A stretch of DNA of 64,000 nucleotides from an uncultured Candidatus Saccharibacteria bacterium (GTDB lineage Bacteria > Patescibacteriota > Saccharimonadia > Saccharimonadales > Saccharimonadaceae). Below, one piece after another: positions 24,681 through 32,922 of this stretch. Within the stretch, counting starts at the first letter, position 1; each line of letters begins with the position of its first letter. A model generated the notes under the pieces. That model was given only the letters and a program-made list of their open reading frames with translations, was not told the origin of the DNA and ran no database searches. Location of the stretch: contig CAMCBN010000006.1 of the NCBI GenBank assembly GCA_945873065.1, positions 1-64,000 on the forward strand, read 5' to 3'. Both the position numbers and the translations under genes were made by a program.

Positions 24681-24777
24681 CCCCGCCTTTTTCTACACTA
24701 GCTAAATTCTTCACCTCATACTTACGATCTTCAGTTAGTACCATTTCCCTCGTTTGCTTGGTGTTAATTTTGCTCAT
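24655..24777 (-). CDS. 40-residue protein between the winged-helix and OLD genes
   Basis: ATG 24777 lies 1 nt after the stop of the winged-helix gene, and TAG 24655-24657 lies inside the start of the OLD gene. Product begins MSKINTKQTREMVLTEDR and ends in an acidic, lysine-rich tail. It contains no membrane segment or known motif. The tight spacing on both sides argues for real translation, as a coupling ORF or a small partner protein. A remnant of a longer lost gene is also possible. Confidence 0.5.
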   Translation of the reverse strand: MSKINTKQTREMVLTEDRKYEVKNLASVEKGGDAEYDKIN

Positions 24778-24778
24778 A

Positions 24779-25159
24779 TCACCCATCCCCAACTTCCTGA
24801 AACAAGCTCAAATAATCACGATACTCATACTTCTGACCGTATTCAGTCGTGTCATCGCGCGCGTACAAGATTTCCATCGCTATCAATCGCTCAATCATAT
24901 TATAGGCACCCTGCCTTGAATAGCCAGTTTCTTTAACTACATCAGCCACGCCAATTAGTGGTGTGCGATACGGTAGTGTTAGTATACCAAGGGTATTTGA
25001 AATCGCGATCTTTTCTATGATACCGCTTAAAGAAAGTCTCAGCCGCTTGGATATGTCAACAAAAATGCCTATTCTGTTGACATTGGCGATGAAGATGTCA
25101 ACATTTTTTACAAATGTGCCTATTTGTAGAGCACTATCTCGCATCCTTATCCCCCTCAA
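24779..25159 (-). CDS. winged-helix protein, apparently the C-terminus of a Fic protein
   Basis: Up to 126 residues; the start overlaps the hsdM 3' end (ATG 25159 or 25144). The C-terminal half, TPLIGVADVVKETGYSRQGA then IERLIAMEILYARDD and YEYRDYLSLF, is the winged helix that ends many Fic/DOC AMP-transferases, including those often found inside type I R-M operons. The Fic catalytic HPFxxGNG motif is absent, so this may be what remains after a deletion that took the Fic domain. It might still bind DNA and regulate the operon. A standalone HTH regulator is the alternative. Confidence 0.55.
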   Translation of the reverse strand: MRGIRMRDSALQIGTFVKNVDIFIANVNRIGIFVDISKRLRLSLSGIIEKIAISNTLGILTLPYRTPLIGVADVVKETGYSRQGAYNMIERLIAMEILYARDDTTEYGQKYEYRDYLSLFQEVGDG

Positions 25160-26717
25160 GATCAGCCACTATCTCATCAATAGCCGCACGCAATTCCGAT
25201 TGACGAGCGACAATTTTAGCAATGTCAGCATTCAACTCCGTTATATTGATTTCTTCTCTGGTATCTTCCGCTTCAACGTATGAACTAACGGATAGATTAT
25301 AGTCATTAGCGACAACCTCTTCTTGCAAAACAACTTTCGCAAAATATTCAATGTCCTGCCGATTAGTGTAACTATCTAAAATCTTCTGCTGATTTGCCTC
25401 ACTCAGCTTATTCTTGTTGCCCGTACGCACAAATTCAGCACTGGCGTCGATAAATAAAATATCATTTTCCATTTTATTCTTTTTCAGGACAAGAATACAC
25501 GTGCTAATCGACGTGCCGAAGAATAAGTCTGGCGGTAGCTGAATCACCGTATCGACATAATTATTCTCTACAAGATATTTACGAATTTTTGCCTCAGCCC
25601 CGCCGCGATATAACGCTCCAGGAAACTCAACTATTGCGGCTGTGCCGCTTGCGCTCAGCCAGCTCAGCATATGCATAGTAAATGCCAAATCGGCTTTACT
25701 CCTTGGCGCCAACACACCAGCTGGGCTGAAGCGAGGGTCATTAATCAGCGTTGGGTTGCTGTCGCCGTCCCATCTGATACTGTATGGCGGATTCGAAACA
25801 ATTGCGTCAAATGGCTCATCGTCCCAATGTTTTGGGTCTTTTAGCGTATCACCATGGGCAATATTAAACTTCTCATAGTTAATATCATGCAAGAACATAT
25901 TTATACGGCAAAGGTTATAGGTGGTAATGTTGATTTCTTGACCGTAAAAACCCTGCCTGACATTATCTTTACCTAAAACTTTAGCGAATTTTAAGAGAAG
26001 TGAGCCAGATCCTGCCGCTGGATCATAAACTTTATTAACTGATGTTTTTCCTACAACAGTAATTTTTGCTAAAAGCTCGCTGACCTCTTGTGGCGTGAAG
26101 AATTCACCACCAGATTTACCAGCATTGCCAGCGTACATGGTCATTAAATATTCGTAGGCATCACCAAAAGCATCAATAGTATTATCTTCAAATTTTCCTA
26201 AATTAAGTTCACCGATGGCGTTCATTAACTTCACGAGACGCTCATTACGCCGAGCAACGGTCGGGCCAAGTTTGTTACTGTTAACGTCAAGATCGTCAAA
26301 CAAGCCCCGGAAATCGTCTTCACTTTCAAAACCTTTAGCAGATTGTTCGATGTTACGGAATACTTTGCTCAATGTTTCGTTCAAATTTTCGTCGTTTTTG
26401 GCTCGTTGGCGAACGTTTTCAAATAATTCGCTTGGCAAAATATAGAAACCTTTATCATTTACTGTATCTTCTCTACCAAATTCTGCCTGTTCATCACTCA
26501 ATTTGGCGTAATCAAAATTAGACGAGCCTGTTCTGCGTTCTTCAGCATTGATATAGTTAGTTATATTTTCGGATATAAATCGATAAAACAAAAACCCCAA
26601 TACATAAGCCTTGAAATCCCAGCCGTCAACCGACCCGCGAAGCTCGTTGGCTATTTTCCAGATAGTATTATGCAATTTAGTGCGTTCTTGTTCTTTAAGA
26701 TTATCCCCTGATGTCAT
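25134..26717 (-). CDS. hsdM: type I restriction-modification methyltransferase subunit
   Basis: 527 residues, the usual HsdM length. The N-terminal helical domain (HNTIWKIANELRGSVDGWDF, VLGFLFYRFISENI) is followed by the N6-adenine methylase: GEFFTPQEVSELL, the SAM-binding VYDPAAGSGSLLLKF and catalytic DAIVSNPPYSIRW (NPPY). A C-terminal helix (IAKIVARQSELRAAIDEIV) contacts HsdS. It methylates the host target site. It leads the operon, with TATAAT 6 nt before the ATG and no SD, so the mRNA is probably leaderless. Confidence 0.95.
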   Translation of the reverse strand: MTSGDNLKEQERTKLHNTIWKIANELRGSVDGWDFKAYVLGFLFYRFISENITNYINAEERRTGSSNFDYAKLSDEQAEFGREDTVNDKGFYILPSELFENVRQRAKNDENLNETLSKVFRNIEQSAKGFESEDDFRGLFDDLDVNSNKLGPTVARRNERLVKLMNAIGELNLGKFEDNTIDAFGDAYEYLMTMYAGNAGKSGGEFFTPQEVSELLAKITVVGKTSVNKVYDPAAGSGSLLLKFAKVLGKDNVRQGFYGQEINITTYNLCRINMFLHDINYEKFNIAHGDTLKDPKHWDDEPFDAIVSNPPYSIRWDGDSNPTLINDPRFSPAGVLAPRSKADLAFTMHMLSWLSASGTAAIVEFPGALYRGGAEAKIRKYLVENNYVDTVIQLPPDLFFGTSISTCILVLKKNKMENDILFIDASAEFVRTGNKNKLSEANQQKILDSYTNRQDIEYFAKVVLQEEVVANDYNLSVSSYVEAEDTREEINITELNADIAKIVARQSELRAAIDEIVADLEGDKDAR

Positions 26718-26723
26718 AGGTTA

Positions 26724-26729
26724 ATTATA
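26724..26729 (-). promoter_or_regulatory. -10 box of the type I R-M operon, leaderless type
   Basis: TATAAT on the minus strand, 6 nt before the hsdM ATG. Confidence 0.65.
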
Positions 26730-26766
26730 GCAGGTTGTGGCGTTATTTAGCCGTTAGATAAACGTC

Positions 26767-27252
26767 TTAGATAATGCTTCCGTAGCCGTTTTTCGTAACA
26801 ATCAGATGGTCGTTAAGTGTGATTCCAAGCAATTTTCCCGCCTCTCGCAATCGTTCTGTCACTGCACGGTCAGCGTCGCTGGGCTTAAGGCTACCACTCG
26901 GGTGATTATGTGCCACGATGATCGAGGCGGCGCGGTCGGCGATAGCGTCGGCGAAAACTTCACGCGGGTGGGCCAGACTGGCAGTCAGCGTGCCGATGGT
27001 GATGACGCGTTTGGCAATCAAACGATTGGCGCCGTCCAGAGTCAGACAAGCGAAATATTCCTGCTTTTTATCGCGAATATCGGCAAGTTGCTCGACGGCT
27101 TTTTCAGGGCTATCGATAATTGGCTGATCGCTATCTACCAAATGCCGGCGCGCCAGTTCAAAACTTGCCAGAATCACCGGGATTTTCGCCGCGCCCAAAC
27201 CACCAACCGCCCTCAAATCATCATACGAAATATCCGCACCTTTTTGTTTCAT
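26767..27252 (-). CDS. radC: RadC/JAB-domain protein, short N-terminus
   Basis: 161 residues against about 220 for typical RadC. A partial helix-hairpin-helix (VGGLGAAKIPVILASFELARR) leads into the JAB/MPN core: YFACLTLDGANRLI, SIIVAHNHPSGSLKPSDAD (HxHx7-10D metal site) and LNDHLIVTKNGYGSI. The first hairpin region of the family is missing. RadC is a common companion of mobile and defence islands; its role is unclear and its link to DNA repair is disputed. The start lies just past the rplK terminator, so expression would need read-through or a promoter inside rplK. Confidence 0.85.
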   Translation of the reverse strand: MKQKGADISYDDLRAVGGLGAAKIPVILASFELARRHLVDSDQPIIDSPEKAVEQLADIRDKKQEYFACLTLDGANRLIAKRVITIGTLTASLAHPREVFADAIADRAASIIVAHNHPSGSLKPSDADRAVTERLREAGKLLGITLNDHLIVTKNGYGSII

Positions 27253-27259
27253 TACCCTT

Positions 27260-27288
27260 AAAACGCGCCCCTTTCGTGGACGCGTTTT
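27260..27288 (-). terminator. intrinsic terminator of rplK
   Basis: AAAACGCG(TCC) pairs with GG(G)CGCGTTTT around a short loop, with T-rich sequence on the minus strand right after rplK and before radC. Confidence 0.8.
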
Positions 27289-27314
27289 GAGTACTAACCT
27301 ACTATTAGCCTAGC

Positions 27315-27740
27315 TTAATCAACCACTTCCACACCCATCGAGCGGGCAGTACCAGCAATGATCTTGACTGCACCATCCAGATCTATTGCATTGAGCTGGT
27401 CCATCTTGGCTTTTGCGATTTCCTCGAGCTGAGCGCGAGTGATCTTGCCGACCTTGTCGGAGTGTGGTTTGCCGCTGCCCTTTTTGATGCCAGTAACGGC
27501 ACGGATCATATCGTCTACTGGTTGACCGAGCGACTTCCAAGCGAAAGTGCGATCTTCGAACACCTGAATGTGTACGATAACGTCTTTGCCCATATCGCCT
27601 TTAGTGGCATCGTTAAATGGATTGATAAAGTCCATCATATTAAGACCCCACTGACCGAGTGTCGAACCAACTGGAGGTCCAGCAGTAGCACGGCCGGCTG
27701 GTATGCGGAGTTTCAGATTACCGATAACTTTTTTTGCCAT
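27315..27740 (-). CDS. rplK: 50S ribosomal protein uL11
   Basis: 141 residues, full length. KLRIPAGRATAGPPVGSTLGQ is the N-terminal domain that contacts release and elongation factors. GIKKGSGKPHSDKVGKIT and IAGTARSMGVEV form the rRNA-binding C-terminal domain that folds the 23S GTPase centre. It has its own promoter (27795-27800). The usual downstream partner rplA (uL1) is absent: a terminator and radC follow. Confidence 0.97.
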   Translation of the reverse strand: MAKKVIGNLKLRIPAGRATAGPPVGSTLGQWGLNMMDFINPFNDATKGDMGKDVIVHIQVFEDRTFAWKSLGQPVDDMIRAVTGIKKGSGKPHSDKVGKITRAQLEEIAKAKMDQLNAIDLDGAVKIIAGTARSMGVEVVD

Positions 27741-27794
27741 AATTTTCCTTTACTAAATATATTTTGAAGCTGATATTTAGTGCGTAACATCTGT

Positions 27795-27800
27795 ATTATA
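27795..27800 (-). promoter_or_regulatory. -10 box of rplK
   Basis: TATAAT on the minus strand about 55 nt before the rplK ATG, giving a normal leader. Upstream of it, in the nusG-rplK gap, GATGGG and CCCATC can pair around an 8-9 nt loop. Confidence 0.5.
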
Positions 27801-27907
27801 GTTGATCTAACCTAACAACGCAACTGTTGTCGATGGGCTCACTAACCCCATCGCAACTGAGACGCCTGATGGTACTTGATTCGCCGAGAGTAATAACAAA
27901 AGCGTGT

Positions 27908-28456
27908 TTACATTTTTTTAACTTGTAGAGCATCGAGCTCAACTGGCGTATCACGACCACCAAACATACCCACCATGACCTTGAGTTTACCCTTCACGGT
28001 ATCGATCTCAGCCACTGAGCCCTCGAAACCTCTGAACGGGCCATCAATGATGCTCACCACTTCACCTTCCGAGAAATCAATCTGATGTTTCGGATCTTCG
28101 ACACCCATACGCTTCTTGATCTTCTTGATCTCGGCATCACTCACAGGAGTCGGCGTAGTGTCAGCACCGACGAAACCTGTCACACCCGGCGTATTACGGA
28201 CAATATACCAGGTTTCATCAGTGAGTTTCATTTCTACCAGCACATAGCCCTGAAATATTTTCACTTCGACGACTTTGCGTTTGCCGTTCTTGATTTGGAT
28301 CTGCTTTTCCTTCGGCACTATAGCGTCAAAAATCTTGTCAGCCATATCGACTGTCTGAATCCGCTGACGAATGCTATCAGCTACTTTCTCTTCATGTCCA
28401 CTATAAGTATGTATTACATACCATTGCCTAGTACTGTCGTATCGATTTTTTGCCAT
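27908..28456 (-). CDS. nusG: transcription elongation/antitermination factor NusG
   Basis: 182 residues. The NGN domain starts QWYVIHTYSGHEEKVADSI and contains KIFQGYVLVEMKLTDETWY and VRNTPGVTGFVG. A C-terminal KOW domain (GEVVSIIDGPFRGFEGSVAEI) follows. NusG binds RNA polymerase and couples it to Rho or ribosomal S10. It lies 3 nt after secE, the usual secE-nusG pairing. Confidence 0.97.
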   Translation of the reverse strand: MAKNRYDSTRQWYVIHTYSGHEEKVADSIRQRIQTVDMADKIFDAIVPKEKQIQIKNGKRKVVEVKIFQGYVLVEMKLTDETWYIVRNTPGVTGFVGADTTPTPVSDAEIKKIKKRMGVEDPKHQIDFSEGEVVSIIDGPFRGFEGSVAEIDTVKGKLKVMVGMFGGRDTPVELDALQVKKM

Positions 28457-28459
28457 TTA

Positions 28460-28828
28460 TCACCTCCCAATAATAATTTGAAACATATACTTGAAGCCTG
28501 CATCAAGTAACAAAATAATCACTGCAAAAATGGCCGTAAATATTAGTACCGCCCCTGTCATTTTCCAAGTCGTAGCCCGATCTGGCCAACGTACCTGACG
28601 TAACTCGCGCCACGCTCCTCTGAAATAACCAACTTTAGATCCTTTTTTGCGAGATTCCGTTGATGTAGACGATCGCTTGACTGACTTTTTGTTCGTTTCA
28701 GACCTACCCTTACCTTTTTTTGATGCCTCACTTGATGAAGCAGTAGGTCGTTTCGACGCATCATCATTGGCAGTAATTCGCGTCACTTTTGTCGCCGACT
28801 TAGCGCTAGTTTTACTTGTCTTGGCCAC
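28460..28828 (-). CDS. secE: preprotein translocase subunit SecE
   Basis: About 122 residues from GTG 28828; GGGAGG 5 nt upstream makes this a better start than an ATG 14 codons earlier. The first ~70 residues are a low-complexity Lys/Ser/Thr-rich extension (KKGKGRSETNKKSVKRSS) not found in E. coli SecE. Then come the conserved RGAWRELRQVRWPDRATTW amphipathic helix and one transmembrane helix (VLIFTAIFAVIILLLDAGF). SecE clamps SecY in the Sec channel. Confidence 0.92.
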   Translation of the reverse strand: MAKTSKTSAKSATKVTRITANDDASKRPTASSSEASKKGKGRSETNKKSVKRSSTSTESRKKGSKVGYFRGAWRELRQVRWPDRATTWKMTGAVLIFTAIFAVIILLLDAGFKYMFQIIIGR

Positions 28829-28905
28829 AATTTCCTCCCATCTAAAAAGCCTGCTTAAGCAGACTGTCAAGTTTCATTATAGGCCAACTGAGCAAAAATG
28901 ACAAA

Positions 28906-30603
28906 TCAAGGGTTTTTTCTCGTAGCATTAGATTCAGGCTTAACTGTATTAGACCCGCCAGCCGTGACTTCACTGCGTATTTTTTTGTGACCCGTTCTCG
29001 TCGGGTGGCATGAGGGCAGCTTGAACCAAAAGGTCGAACCATGGTTTAAACGACTCTTTAGACGAATCTCAGTTCCCAAACGCCTGGCGAGTTTTGTAGC
29101 TACATACATGCCGAGGCCAGTACCACCAGTTTCACGCGTTCGGTAATCTTCACTACGCCAAAATCTATCAAAAACATGCGGCTGATCTGCCTTACGGATA
29201 CCAATACCTGTATCGTGAACTGCAAAGGTGATCACACCATTATGGCAGCTAGCTACCAGCTCTACACTACCCTGTTTGGTATATTTCAATGCATTTGTGA
29301 TAATATTCTGCAATAATTCTTTGATATATAGTTCGCTCGCCTCAACATAATCAGCCCCAGCCTCGACTGTCACAATGAAGGCGAGAGACTTTTTTGCTGC
29401 TTGAGGCTGATATTCATGATCGAGCTCGTTCATCAATGACCGGACATCTATACATTCTACCTGATCTGCCATACCACGCTCTGCCCGTGCAAGAGTGCTA
29501 AGGTCGTTCACTAATTTTGCTAGAAAAACGATCTGTTTGTACGCTGCACTCAAATGATTCGACAACGTACTCGTCGGAGTTACACCTCTACCTAATAACA
29601 ATTGTATATTGCTCAACGCTCCTTCAGCTACAGTTATTGGCGTGCGCAATTCGTGGCTCACCACACTGATGAATTCATCACGCTCCTCATCAAGCGATTT
29701 TTGCTTGGTGACATCGCGCAAAAGTAATACGTATCCATCAGAATCAGTTGATTTATCGTTTGTCGCATGTATTGGCGAAAATGTTACACTGAGCCAGATC
29801 CTCTCACCAGACACTTCTATTTGCAAATCTTCGCGAACTTCTACCTCTGTTGAAGCTTGCAGCAACTCGACTAATGATACGGGTGTGCCGTTTTTATCTG
29901 TTACATGGATGATCTCGTCGACTACCTTACCTCGTAACCCCATACTTATATCGAGCAACTGTAAGCTCGCGGCATTGTATAGTTGGATTACTCCTCGAGA
30001 GTCTGTCGCGATGATAGCTGTCGCCAAATTATTGACGATTGTCAAAATACGATCACGCTGCATCATGGCCTGTTCTCGCGTTTCTCCTAGAGCATATCGA
30101 TAAAAATTATTTTGATGCGCTACAATATCCACCACTGAGCCAATCACAATAGTCACAGCTGTCACTATTACAACATTTAATGCTTCTTGTGGCACAATCA
30201 CAATATCAGCAATAACAGCTATGACTAATATGCAAACACTAGTTATATAGCCTCGAAGTCCAACATATCCAAACGAAGCTAGCATAAGGAGAGACCAGCT
30301 ACATGTCAATGGCGTCGCCAAACCTGGCAGCAAAAAAAGAAAAAATACAAAAAAGCTTTGGTATACAAGCATTCTTTTATACTTATCGGTAAGTTCGCGT
30401 GCTGGATAAAGAAACACAAAGACACCAAATAATAGCCACGCCACGACCACGCTATAAAACATCTGTGTACCGATCAACTGTACTCTCTCGCCTCGTTCGA
30501 GGTGAAAGATAAGAGAACTCGCTAAGAGTATCAGCGGCAGTACAACACCAAGGGATTGAACAAGTATATCCGTTCTACCGTCCGATCGAGGTACTTGTTG
30601 CAT
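28906..30603 (-). CDS. membrane sensor histidine kinase
   Basis: 565 residues. About five or six hydrophobic helices fill residues 12-170 with no large external domain. A PAS-like region covers ~185-305 (ILTIVNNLATAIIATDSRG). HisKA has the phospho-acceptor in FISVVSHELRTPITVAEGA. HATPase_c has NIITNALKYTKQG (N box), FAVHDTGIGIRK (G1) and GGTGLGMYVATKLA (G2). The C-terminus is a basic tail. No response regulator lies next to it. The stimulus is probably membrane or intracellular. TATACT sits 6 nt before the ATG and there is no SD, so a leaderless mRNA is likely. Confidence 0.92.
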   Translation of the reverse strand: MQQVPRSDGRTDILVQSLGVVLPLILLASSLIFHLERGERVQLIGTQMFYSVVVAWLLFGVFVFLYPARELTDKYKRMLVYQSFFVFFLFLLPGLATPLTCSWSLLMLASFGYVGLRGYITSVCILVIAVIADIVIVPQEALNVVIVTAVTIVIGSVVDIVAHQNNFYRYALGETREQAMMQRDRILTIVNNLATAIIATDSRGVIQLYNAASLQLLDISMGLRGKVVDEIIHVTDKNGTPVSLVELLQASTEVEVREDLQIEVSGERIWLSVTFSPIHATNDKSTDSDGYVLLLRDVTKQKSLDEERDEFISVVSHELRTPITVAEGALSNIQLLLGRGVTPTSTLSNHLSAAYKQIVFLAKLVNDLSTLARAERGMADQVECIDVRSLMNELDHEYQPQAAKKSLAFIVTVEAGADYVEASELYIKELLQNIITNALKYTKQGSVELVASCHNGVITFAVHDTGIGIRKADQPHVFDRFWRSEDYRTRETGGTGLGMYVATKLARRLGTEIRLKSRLNHGSTFWFKLPSCHPTRTGHKKIRSEVTAGGSNTVKPESNATRKNP

Positions 30604-30609
30604 ATTTCT

Positions 30610-30615
30610 AGTATA
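30610..30615 (-). promoter_or_regulatory. -10 box of the histidine kinase gene, leaderless type
   Basis: TATACT on the minus strand, 6 nt before the ATG, no SD. Confidence 0.6.
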
Positions 30616-30675
30616 CCTGCACCTATCTTATATACACAAGCGTTTTATTCTAAAATAATAAAATATCAACTAAAC

Positions 30676-31377
30676 CTAGATCACTGGTGTTTTTTGACGT
30701 AATTGCGTCCGATGATGTTTGTAGTTTGGATCATATCGCTCAACGCAACGCCAAAATGCTGAGGAATGATTCATTTGACGAGTGTGACAAAGTTCATGTA
30801 CTAATACGTAATCGATTAGTTCATCAGGTAATAGCATCAAAGCTATATTCAGACTGATCGTCCCATTACTGCTGCAGCTACCCCAGCGACTCGATGCATG
30901 TTGTAGTCTGACTCGTTGATAATGGAAACCACCATGTTTCGCTAATAACGCTAATCGTTGCGGCAGATACATCTTCGCCTCTTTGCGCAATACAGTTCGC
31001 ACATGCTCGCGAATCATTTTCTGTACAGAAGGCGTCGTTATTTGATGCTCTGGTGGCAAACATACCAGTATAGTCGATCGCTCCACGGAAACAGATGGTT
31101 GGTCTACCATTTGGGTCGGTACAACTACAATTTTGTGACTTCTACCGATGAGTTGCTTATCGCGATACTGCACTAAAGCTGCATGTCGCACAAGGAGTTG
31201 CTGTGCTATATTCCTCATCGCCGCAACACGATGTCGCACCAGTACTAGTGGCATTCGTAACGGTGCGACAACTACCAACTGCCCCTGCGAGGCTATAGAT
31301 ACAGACACGTGTTTCGCAAATGGATGGCGTCGTACTTTTAAGTCACCAAGCACTGCATCATGAATAAGCGTCTTCAT
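30676..31377 (-). CDS. YgjP/DUF45-like metallopeptidase
   Basis: 233 residues. An N-terminal beta domain is followed by VRLQHASSRWGSCSSNGTI and LLPDELIDYVLVHELCHTRQ, the YgjP (WLM/DUF45, SprT-like) pattern with the zinc motif HELCH and a third ligand from the later NHSSAFW helix. It is a cytoplasmic zinc-dependent peptidase of unknown target. An SD-like AAGGTG precedes ATG 31377. It sits 21 nt after the P-loop kinase gene on the same strand, so both may share the kinase promoter. Confidence 0.85.
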   Translation of the reverse strand: MKTLIHDAVLGDLKVRRHPFAKHVSVSIASQGQLVVVAPLRMPLVLVRHRVAAMRNIAQQLLVRHAALVQYRDKQLIGRSHKIVVVPTQMVDQPSVSVERSTILVCLPPEHQITTPSVQKMIREHVRTVLRKEAKMYLPQRLALLAKHGGFHYQRVRLQHASSRWGSCSSNGTISLNIALMLLPDELIDYVLVHELCHTRQMNHSSAFWRCVERYDPNYKHHRTQLRQKTPVI

Positions 31378-31398
31378 AACACCTTCACTTCCTCAACA

Positions 31399-31908
31399 CT
31401 AGGCTACGTATTGCTGAGCCGAGCGACGAAAGAACGCAGCCACTACACGTGCTTGTGAATTGTAGGTGTGTTTGCCACTGATCACACAATAATCTTCTTG
31501 CTGTGTTGGCTCACTAAAATGCTGTGCGTAATAATCGAACGCTTCTTTGGTGAGACGTCGATTTTTTAGACTACGCCGACAGGCTGTCGTTATATCCGTC
31601 TGCACCCAGACTATCACTGGTCTGTATCCCCGCTCTCGCACCAATCGAGCAAATTCGCTTCGACGAGCTCGCGTATTACTATCTCCTTCATAAATAAATG
31701 GCTGACGCGTCTTTGCTATTTCCTGCAAAAAACTTTTGCTAACTACTGCGGCGCCCGCCGCATCTTGGCAGTACCCTGATAGCTCATTCATATCCACAAA
31801 TGGTATTCCTAAGGATTTAGCAAACTGAGCAGCAAAAAATGTCTTGCCGCTCCCTGGCAAGCCCACCATCATAACTGCAAACGGATGAGACGTTGATGCT
31901 GACTGCAT
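31399..31908 (-). CDS. P-loop (AAA/zeta-toxin-like) kinase
   Basis: 169 residues. Walker A in MMVGLPGSGKTFFAAQFA, then GIPFVDMNELSG, PFIYEGDSNTRARRSEF (a substrate or lid region) and VIVWVQTDITTACRRSLKNR with a lid-like arginine run. This is the small ATP-dependent kinase fold shared by polynucleotide kinase-type and zeta-toxin proteins. No antitoxin partner is adjacent, so a housekeeping kinase is likelier. TATAAT 8 nt before the ATG suggests a leaderless mRNA. Confidence 0.75.
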   Translation of the reverse strand: MQSASTSHPFAVMMVGLPGSGKTFFAAQFAKSLGIPFVDMNELSGYCQDAAGAAVVSKSFLQEIAKTRQPFIYEGDSNTRARRSEFARLVRERGYRPVIVWVQTDITTACRRSLKNRRLTKEAFDYYAQHFSEPTQQEDYCVISGKHTYNSQARVVAAFFRRSAQQYVA

Positions 31909-31916
31909 ATACGTTT

Positions 31917-31922
31917 ATTATA
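31917..31922 (-). promoter_or_regulatory. -10 box of the P-loop kinase gene, leaderless type
   Basis: TATAAT on the minus strand, 8 nt before ATG 31908. Confidence 0.55.
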
Positions 31923-31994
31923 GCAGACAATAGCGAATATAAGCATTTTCGTTTTAGGTGACACTAGAGGCTTTTACCAGACACTAAAATCTGC

Positions 31995-32000
31995 TATAAT
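31995..32000 (+). promoter_or_regulatory. -10 box of tRNA-Trp
   Basis: TATAAT 13 nt before the first base of the tRNA. Confidence 0.6.
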
Positions 32001-32013
32001 TTCAAGGTGTTGT

Positions 32014-32088
32014 AGGGGCATAGTACAATGGTCAGTATAACGGTCTCCAAAACCGTCGATTGAGGTTCGATTCCTCATGCCCCTGCCA
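32014..32088 (+). tRNA. trnW: tRNA-Trp (anticodon CCA)
   Basis: A clover-leaf can be folded by eye: acceptor AGGGGCA/TGCCCCT, anticodon loop CTCCAAA (anticodon CCA), T-arm GAGGTTCGATTCCTC. Discriminator G and an encoded 3' CCA follow. Confidence 0.95.
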
Positions 32089-32098
32089 ATATAAAGGA

Positions 32099-32123
32099 GA
32101 GCACCCCGTTGGGTGTGTTTTTG
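32099..32123 (+). terminator. intrinsic terminator after tRNA-Trp
   Basis: CACCC and GGGTG pair around CGTT and are followed by TGTTTTT on the + strand. Confidence 0.75.
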
Positions 32124-32140
32124 ATTGAATACCTAATGTT

Positions 32141-32860
32141 ATGTCATCTAATAATAACGTAATGAATAAAGTGAGCTCTACTCTTCGTCGGATCGCTCCA
32201 TCTAATATTGCTAAACGCACCGCTACGCGCAAAATCATGCAGCAATTTACCGAACAGGTAGGCATGGTTTACTTCGGTTCTGTCAAACAGGATGACGAAA
32301 ATTATCGGCCTATCCGCGGCTATACCCTTTCGACTACCTCTCAAGATGATCATTACAGTGTTGGGACAATTCGTCAATATCCAGTCACCTTAGTCGAGCG
32401 CCACGACAGCCCTCGTTTTAGCGACACTAATACCGATACAACCTCAGGGCCACAACACTGGCTCATCGCTGCTGTCACACTATACACCCGCCACGATGTC
32501 CCGTATATATTTGTGTCACCACGACAGCACGCAGCAACACATCCTCATTATACTGGACGCCCACTTCGCTTGGGTGTATTTGGGCCATACCCGCCAGAGT
32601 TTGATCAACGATTCGTCATCTACGGCGAACCTGGACGAGCAGTCGAAATCGAACGTTATCTTACACCAGATATTGCCAATGTTTTGATCAGCCACTTCAA
32701 AGAATTTAGCGTCGAAATATCTGGCGGGGTAGTTTACCTTTACGCCAGCGTTCAGCCAAGTATCGAGGTACTAGATGCACTGGTTTCGAATGCTTTGTGG
32801 CTTGCAGCTGTCATCGATGTCTTCGCCGAACAGTTAGCTGCTGCACGAGCAAGGTTATAG
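32141..32860 (+). CDS. conserved-looking protein of unknown function
   Basis: 239 residues with no signal peptide or membrane helix. A basic helical start (RRIAPSNIAKRTATRKIMQQF) is followed by a beta-rich domain (GMVYFGSVKQDDENYRPIRGY, HWLIAAVTLYTRHDV, PLRLGVFGPYPPEFDQRFVIYGEP) and a helical end. I do not recognise the family. Start and stop are clean and the codon use is like the core genes, so it is probably functional. It follows the tRNA-Trp terminator and has no same-strand neighbour downstream. Confidence 0.7.
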   Translation: MSSNNNVMNKVSSTLRRIAPSNIAKRTATRKIMQQFTEQVGMVYFGSVKQDDENYRPIRGYTLSTTSQDDHYSVGTIRQYPVTLVERHDSPRFSDTNTDTTSGPQHWLIAAVTLYTRHDVPYIFVSPRQHAATHPHYTGRPLRLGVFGPYPPEFDQRFVIYGEPGRAVEIERYLTPDIANVLISHFKEFSVEISGGVVYLYASVQPSIEVLDALVSNALWLAAVIDVFAEQLAAARARL

Positions 32861-32871
32861 ATACAAACTAC

Positions 32872-32897
32872 AAAAAATGCGCCTTAATAGCGCACTT
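32872..32897 (-). terminator. intrinsic terminator of rpmG
   Basis: GTGCGC/GGCGCA-type stem with loop TATTAA followed by TTTTTTG on the minus strand, just past the rpmG stop. Confidence 0.8.
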
Positions 32898-32922
32898 CTC
32901 ATAGACTATTGTCGCCTAAGTC

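Noticed and set aside
31399..31908. Zeta-toxin of a toxin-antitoxin pair
   Set aside because: No small antitoxin gene is adjacent, and only the general P-loop kinase pattern is visible.
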